This document shows, in pieces, positions 57,846 through 64,000 of a DNA stretch of 64,000 nt (positions within the stretch are counted from its first letter, which is position 1; the number at the start of each line of letters is the position of its first letter). Origin of the DNA: Diprion similis (taxonomy: Eukaryota > Arthropoda > Insecta > Hymenoptera > Diprionidae); assembly GCF_021155765.1 (NCBI RefSeq), contig NC_060114.1:21248501-21312500 (forward strand). Reading direction: 5' to 3'. A model generated the notes under the pieces. It ran no database searches. It was not told the DNA's origin and saw only the letters and a program-made list of their open reading frames with translations. The position numbers were made by a program, and so were the translations under genes.

Positions 57846-60800
57846 ATGGACCGCGCGGTTAAGAGGATGGCGTCCGCATGGATTTTCGCATGCTGCGTTT
57901 GGATCCAGCTCTCATTAGGCAATTACCATTTTGCATATATTATATATTACACGTATTCTGTATAACATCGTTTATCTGCTATACGGATGACACAAGAGCG
58001 CAGCCTGCTGTAAGCTCCGGTATGCAACTGCTCCTATTATCCCATTGTCTACGACGAATTATTTTCCTCAAGAAATACCGGCGTAAGGTTGTTAAATTTT
58101 AATTATACTCCGTCGCTCTAACTGCATTCTGCCCCGTCGTTGCGTCGTGTATATCCTAGACAAATAATCAGAATCCCCTTCGCCATGTGTTCTTATTCTT
58201 ACTTTAGTCCTTTCCATTTAATGTACCAATTAAATGTACAAGAAATTCGAATGAACATGAAGCTATTGAATAGATCTAGTTGTTGCGTCATAAACTCGTA
58301 GATGTCTTACATGTATACGTTTAATCAACGGAGATATAAGAGTCACGTCGAATGGGAACTTTTACGAATTTCACAAGTATTTATTACATGTGTCGTATAA
58401 AAATCTAACAGCTCAGGGTTTCATTGAATAACTGGGGGAACTCTTGACACACCCGTGTTTAATCGTGGTCCGCGATACCGTTGACAAACAATAATTTTTT
58501 CTTCGTATTTATTTCCTCCTTTTTCCTTCATATATTTTTCTTCGACCTGAGCTGATAGCTGCCCTGATCGCAATGTCACGCGTGCAGACGTGGGCAAATC
58601 CATCACGCATTTACTTTACTGACAGCTATGTATATACTCGTATATAATATTATCACCCTACAGTTATATTTTAGTCACATAGCATCATCGGGCATCTTTT
58701 TATCTTACTCTCATAGGAGACCTTCGAGAAGTTTGTTTGCTTAGGTCAGTTTTACGGTTACCTGTTCTATTATGCTTATAGGGTTCTCTACAGGATAACT
58801 ATAATAAAAACCGAGATGGCAAGCGGCGGCCACTTTGTCGTAACTGCTCTCCGATCGCTCTTACACAGCGTTCGAAAAGATTGCGATAGCTTTAGTTTCT
58901 TTATTTCTCGGATAGATGTGTAAATATACAAAAGATAAGTTTTTACATAACATCAGTGGATGTTTACTTCTATCAACTAATGTGTACACGTCCTTGTGCT
59001 CTTTTTATAAACACTGCACGAAGCTTAATATCTTCTTTACGAGCTTATGGATACAATTTTTCGAGGAATTGCTTTTGTTAAGCTAATTTTTGCACCATAC
59101 AAGGAAGAAGCTTCGATTAAGATATCTTGATAATTATACAACTTACTACATCAGAGAAGTAATATATCTAATATAATAAGCGGTATGCCGGAAAGAGTAG
59201 ACACATTATCGAAAATATATTTTCACGATCATTCCAAGTTCTGAAGAAATATCATCGAGTACTTCAGACATCCCCAAGTCAAAATCAGTGCAATGAAATT
59301 AAGAAGAGTCATTAAAATTTACTTTAGAGCATGATTTTGAAAAGTCGTAGTCTGTATTAATTTTTGCTTGTCATCAAAATCTTTTCGAATGCGTACAACA
59401 TATCTTCACACAAATGTTTCATGCATTTCAGAATAAGAACCCCACGTGTTCGTGGTGTGCTCTGAGATCTGTAGGTGAGGTAGCGATAATTACGATTCCC
59501 GACTTTATCGAGGACTTATCGATCTTGAGTGTAGATTTAACCCTTTCGCTAACACATTTTTCAACTCAACATTTAGGTCTGAATTTTGTTACTCGTGGGT
59601 CTTTAGGGTCGCTGATCACGAATCTGAGGTCAGAACCTGATAATTTCTAAATCCAATATGGCGGGTAGGTATATTATCGAAAAAAACTATCAAAATGCGA
59701 TGATTCTGGCCGGAACATATTTTAATAGTCATACCAAGTAATAAAGATCATTTGAAGTTGTAAATAAACTGTGATAAGCCTAGGACATGGAAATTTTTGA
59801 GGTGGGACATTGAGCATCCCACTGTGACTGAAAGCGTTAAGCGAGACAGATTTTTAGACTTGACATGCTGGCTTGATTGATTGCAATAAATCAGATTCTG
59901 CCAAGCATATTGCGGCAACATGAGTAAGGTGTAACAAAACCATCGGGAATCTGATTTGTTTACCAACTATACAGGGTGAGTCGCATCATGTGTCGAGAAT
60001 GGGAGGAGCTTAGTTGCCGCGAAGTTTGCCCCTTCCCTTCTCACCTTTGGTTTTACTGCTCATACGTAAATGGTGTGTGTGATTTCGCGTCAACTAAGCT
60101 CCTCCCATGATTGATGTCGACACACAAGGCGACTCAACCTGTATATGCATTTAAATACATAAAATATTATAAGATGTTACGAAAACATGGTCAGATAGTT
60201 CAACGATTTATGTCTGTCTGCTCAGCTTCGCGTCTCACGTGAGATTCTTACGACGTGTTGGTCGTAAACGCTATTCTTCTTAGAATAGTTTGTGTACAAA
60301 CCGCCAACTGTTCACAGAATTCATATTTCAGGTAAACTGAATATAGGGAAATATTTTTATGCAAATAGCTGATCTACATTACGTTTTCCAAGTCTTTTTG
60401 CAAGAGTATGAACCGAGACAACATAGAAGAAGATATTAGATGGTATAATAGGTTTGATATCAGAATAACAGAAATTCAACAATATGTACTGAAAGGATCA
60501 AACATAAGCAGGTGGACGAATCTTCATTTCTCTGATAACTAATCTCAACCATTTTTTAGAGAAAAAACTTATATCGTTGTTCGAAAAAAATTTTCTCTTA
60601 GGCACCATCGACACAATCAGTTTAACCCTTTCACAGTGGGATGCTCAGCGTCCCACCTTAAAAATTTCCATTTCCTAGTCTTATCGTAGTTTATTTACAA
60701 CTTCAGATGATCTTTGTTACTTCGTACAGCCCCAAAAACCCTAGACTAACACTTTTCGGTCAGAATCATCGAATTTTGATAGTGTTTTTATATTTTACAT

Positions 60801-63651
60801 CCGCCATATTGGATCCACCATCTTGGATTCAGAAATGATCAAATTCTGACTTCAGATTCGCGATCAGCGAATCCCTCGAGTAACAAAATTCAGGCCAAAA
60901 TATTGCACGGAAAAATGTGTGACTGAAAAGGTCAATTCATTCTTACCTGCGAATCGTCTTACTGTTGTGAACTAATTGCGGTGCACTTATTCCGAATCCT
61001 CAGATGTGCTGGCTGTTGAAACGGAAATGGAGTCACGATTTGAGCATTGCTGCGGACTCGGATCCTCTTGGGCTGGCGAAGGACTAAAATGTGAAACATT
61101 CACCGGACCCGTTGCCGGAGTGGCAGCCGTCGAACAAGGACTCTGCCTCTCGGCCGTAGACATTTGCTGTATACGCGCGTATCACGAGAAGCAATGCGAA
61201 CTTGGCAAGAGTGAGGCTCGCGCCGGATTGGCCTGCGTCGGGAATTCGAATCTTGGAGGAGATTACCACAGAGACTGCTGCGAGGGCTGTAAGCTAGGTA
61301 CGTGCAGGTGCTAAGGTCGAGGAAATAACGTCAAAGTTTTTCGAAAAAATCAGCCTACATATAGTCGAGCTTTTGTAATTAACAGCCAATTTCCATGTGC
61401 CATTCCGATGAATGAATTTATATGCAAAGGTATCCTTACCGGGTCAATGGGTCAGGGATGTGCGTTCAAAAAGTTCGCATTTGGCAAACCGTGGGATCCA
61501 GCGTTCCTTGAATGCTGCCACGAGGCGTTGCCAAGCACCACAGAGCCCCTCACGATGCCGGGATCAAGTACCGTCTCATTCGATCCGACGAGCAAATCGA
61601 CGATGATGACATCCAGCGATGCTCCTTATTCCAGTCCTTCGGTCGCGGTACCAACTGCGGGTAGGTGATCGTCGCATCGCGAAAAAACTGATCAACGCCG
61701 ACTTTTGTCTGTTTGCAATCGTTGAATATCATTGTGTTTGTTAGATATAGACGACATTTGTATCTTGATGAAGGGCCTACTGTGCTCCGACATTTGCATC
61801 ACGACACCAGGCTCCTACAAGTGTGCATGTCGCGAAGGTTTCACTCTGTTGGAGGATGGCAAAACATGCAGACAAGACTCCCCCACTGATAGGTAATCTC
61901 TATGGAAGACGATGTTTGCCAATTAATACCGTCACTACTAATTTGTTTGTGAATCAACATATTTCAGGTGCAAAGTGAACAACCCGTGCGAGCACCGCTG
62001 CACTGATACCGGCGAGGCGATTCTCTGCAGCTGCAATCCAGGGTATGTTCTAGCGAATGACAAGCACTCGTGTCAAATCAAACAAGCTGACACTACACCT
62101 CAGACCGAAGACAACGAATCACAGTATAAGTGTCCAGTCGGATACCAGTACAAATCATCTAAACACGTTTGCGACGGTTTGTACTATGTAGCTCGATCAC
62201 GTATACGTAAAACATTATGATAAATGATACAAGGCGTTACTAATCTTCAAAGCGCTTCAAACTAACGCTGATATAGGATTATTTTTGATCTTGAGAGACG
62301 ATTCGAAGATTACGGTAACATCTTGATTTACTTTAGAAATCCTCATTCGTTGCCATGTCTTTGAGTAATCTGTACATGTGTTCGCCTTATTCTTGTGAGT
62401 TTAGTATTTCATTATGCGTATTGTTCACTTTTTATCTGTGCTTGCTGCTTTGCTTAGATGTTGATGAGTGTGAGCAAAATTTGTGCCCCGGTGAATGCAA
62501 GAACACTATAGGATCCTATAAGTGTCTTTCCGGACCGCCGAAGAACGATCTATACGAGGCCTGTCCACCTGGCTACGTCTGGGAAACCGAGGAAGCTCTC
62601 TGCGTCGGTGAGTGACGACTGAAACTAGTCAATTATTCGTATAAACAAATCACCAGTTCGGTCGTAAAATTTATAGTAGTATAATAAAATGCTGTTTAGA
62701 TATTGACGAGTGTTTCGAACTTCCGGAAGCATGCAACAAAGAAACCCACGTGTGCGTAAACACCCAAGGGAGTTTTACGTGTCACGAGCTAACTGGCACT
62801 GGTCCAAGATCTTGCCCTGCCGGTTTTAAGTTCGATACAAAAGAGAGCCTCTGCAAAGGTAAAGGTTTTTTTTCTTGGTTTTTCGCCGTCATGGTTCAAG
62901 TATGTATATGATAATCGTTCGCTGAAACAAGAACGTTAATTTTGAATAACATCCGAACTTTGTTACGCACTTGTATCTTTCCAATATTGCGAACTTAATC
63001 AGACGTCGACGAGTGTACCGAGGGCATTGACGGTTGTCTGAAAGAAACTGAAGAGTGCCGGAATACTGATGGAGGGTACGAGTGTGACATCAAATGTGCA
63101 CCAGGATTTACATTCGGCAGTAATATCGGTAGCTGCATCGGTAAGCAGTGCCTACATTCATACCTCCAAGATTTTTGTTGGATGTATTAACCTTGCCTTA
63201 GTCAATTGGCGAAACAATTGTATCCTACAGTGTAGAAAACATTGCATTTTTGGCAATTTAGCGGTTTTACAATTCAGATATTGACGAGTGCGCGAATAAT
63301 GAGTCACAGCTTTGCCCAACGCCCGGATCGAGGTGCGTCAATACCGTTGGTGGCTACGAGTGCGTGAATCCTGGACTCGTTGATTCCATACCGAAAACGG
63401 GACAAGGTTGTATAGCGGGTTACAAGACAACTGGAGACCCGACACAACCATGTGTAGATGTCGATGAATGTATGGAAGGTCTGCATTCCTGTAACGAAAA
63501 TTTTGAGAAGTGTATTAACGAAGTTGGTAGCTACAGATGCGACCCAACTTCAGAGTCACAGAACGAGACTGACATTTCTGAAGAGGATTTTGATGAGTCC
63601 TCATATACCGAATTCCCTGTACATCAGGGCACGGCTAGAAAATCGTGCGTG
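57846..63651 (+). CDS. Fibulin-1-like extracellular matrix protein (5' part, continues beyond the window)
   Basis: Nine coding exons: 57846-57918, 61004-61297, 61430-61660, 61745-61892, 61968-62176, 62458-62607, 62700-62858, 63003-63140 and 63278-63651. They encode 592 residues with every phase matching. Exon 1 encodes a signal peptide (MDRAVKRMASAWIFACCVWI...). Exons 2-3 carry anaphylatoxin-like modules with paired cysteines: FEHCCGLG, DICCIRAYHEKQCELG, DCCEGCKLG and FLECCHE. Exon 4 onward are EGF modules, several opening D-I/V-D-E-C (for example 62458, 62700, 63003 and 63278), the calcium-binding signature; exon 9 holds two. Most EGF exons are phase 1-1, as usual for shuffled modules. Fibulins are secreted and bind basement membrane and elastic fibre components. 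Later EGF units and the fibulin C-terminal domain lie outside the window. Fibulin-1 versus -2 cannot be settled here. Confidence 0.9.
59537..59840 (+). mobile_element. TTAA-flanked MITE (piggyBac-type), copy A, 304 bp
   Basis: Flanked by TTAA on both sides (59537-59540 and 59837-59840). The left end reads TTAACCCTTTCGCTAACACA. The right end in reverse complement reads TTAACGCTTTCAGTCACAGT, an imperfect terminal inverted repeat. Near the right end a subterminal GTGGGAC...GTCCCAC-type hairpin is present. No coding capacity. It is related over its whole length to 60622-60935 in reverse complement. Confidence 0.8.
59968..60146. mobile_element. Fold-back MITE with ~55-bp inverted repeats, TA target site
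   Basis: The left arm TATACAGGGTGAGTCGC... continues through GGGAGGAGCTTAGTTG. The right arm in reverse complement is TATACAGGTTGAGTCGCC... through GGGAGGAGCTTAGTTG. The arms are about 55 bp, and only about 60 bp lie between them. The outer TA and the CAGGGTG-like end suit a Tc1/mariner-type non-autonomous element. It lies between the two TTAA MITE copies in fibulin intron 1. Confidence 0.85.
60622..60935 (-). mobile_element. TTAA-type MITE, copy B, 314 bp, inverted relative to copy A
   Basis: It begins TTAACCCTTTCACAGTGGGA (60622) and ends at TCAA (60932-60935), a decayed TTAA. Its reverse complement matches copy A along the element, including ACACATTTTTC near the end, TGAATTTTGTTACTCG and CCAATATGGCGG. 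Same fibulin intron, opposite orientation. Confidence 0.8.
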
Positions 63652-64000
63652 GTAAGTACGGTTCCTTCAGAACTCGGATTATGACCTTAGATTTTGAGTC
63701 CAGACCAGAATTGTTTCAACTTCTTAAAAGTGACATCACTTGTTCAAAAGGTGGCGTGTATTGACAAAAAATCAGTGATTACATAACTAACTTCGGCGTT
63801 TTCAATATTTATCAGATTTTATGACTGGTTCCACCTCGTTCGGTACGGTGAAATGTTTTTCGCCATTCCTACGGCGGTTCAAAAGTTATACTGTTTGTAT
63901 ATCCATCAGCAAGAAAGCAAACGATTAATATAGAAAAATTATCGAACCAATTTATTACTAAAAATACCATATGAAAGAGTATCATCGCACTGTGAAAATG
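63652..64000. other. Fibulin intron running off the window
   Basis: Begins with donor GTAAGT at 63652. AT-rich, and no further coding exon is visible before the window end. Confidence 0.6.

Noticed and set aside
61386-61429. Upstream acceptor (AACAG at 61385) for fibulin exon 3
   Set aside because: It needs phase 2 and inserts unusual residues. The acceptor CAAAG at 61429 matches phase 1 and restores the spacing expected between anaphylatoxin modules.

Overview
The window looks like a gene-dense stretch of an insect nuclear genome, most likely a hymenopteran. The genes are split by short GT-AG introns of roughly 75-400 bp, the intergenic DNA is AT-rich with many microsatellites, and the plexin is of the insect PlexB type. 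I cannot name the species. I found no prokaryotic operon, phage, CRISPR array, rRNA or recognisable tRNA. Exon models were built by hand from open frames, splice consensus and phase. Where I say phases agree, the exon lengths sum to a whole number of codons.

Layout from left to right: (1) 1-2458 (+), C-terminal exons of a Pro/Ser-rich adaptor, tentatively CTTNBP2NL-like. (2) 7063-8257 (+), Integrator subunit 12 with a PHD finger. (3) 12235-19241 (-), Plexin B, six coding exons, 2008 codons. (4) 23635-27737 (-), a SERBP1/HABP4-type RGG protein (Vig2-like). (5) 28517-31896 (+), a ZNF367-type zinc finger protein, head-to-head with gene 4. (6) 34586-40691 (-), an 1812-residue protein that resembles the N-terminal part of separase but stops without a protease domain (Three-rows-like). 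(7) 45444-50852 (-), an RSBN1 homologue. (8) 52682-54420 (+), the SET/I2PP2A nucleosome-assembly protein. (9) 57846 to beyond 63651 (+), the 5' part of a fibulin-1-like extracellular matrix gene that runs off the window. A possible small gene lies at 32084-32610 (-).

The genes are not a pathway cluster. Several are chromatin, transcription or cell-cycle genes (INTS12, ZNF367, separase-like, RSBN1, SET), interspersed with axon guidance (PlexB) and matrix (fibulin) genes. Non-coding structure includes a roughly 180-bp tandem duplication at 5.9-6.2 kb, imperfect CCAAT/ATTGG tandem units upstream of PlexB, E2F-like sites before ZNF367, and AGGTGGCGC-like (CTCF-type) motifs at several gene starts. 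An ~80-bp dispersed repeat lies in opposite orientations at 41.2 and 51.85 kb. Fold-back and TTAA-flanked MITEs occur in introns.

The main point of interest is the separase-like gene, which suggests a split separase outside flies. Others are a likely GC-AG first intron in the fibulin gene, alternative 3' ends of SET and the first gene, and the paired MITEs of the fibulin intron.
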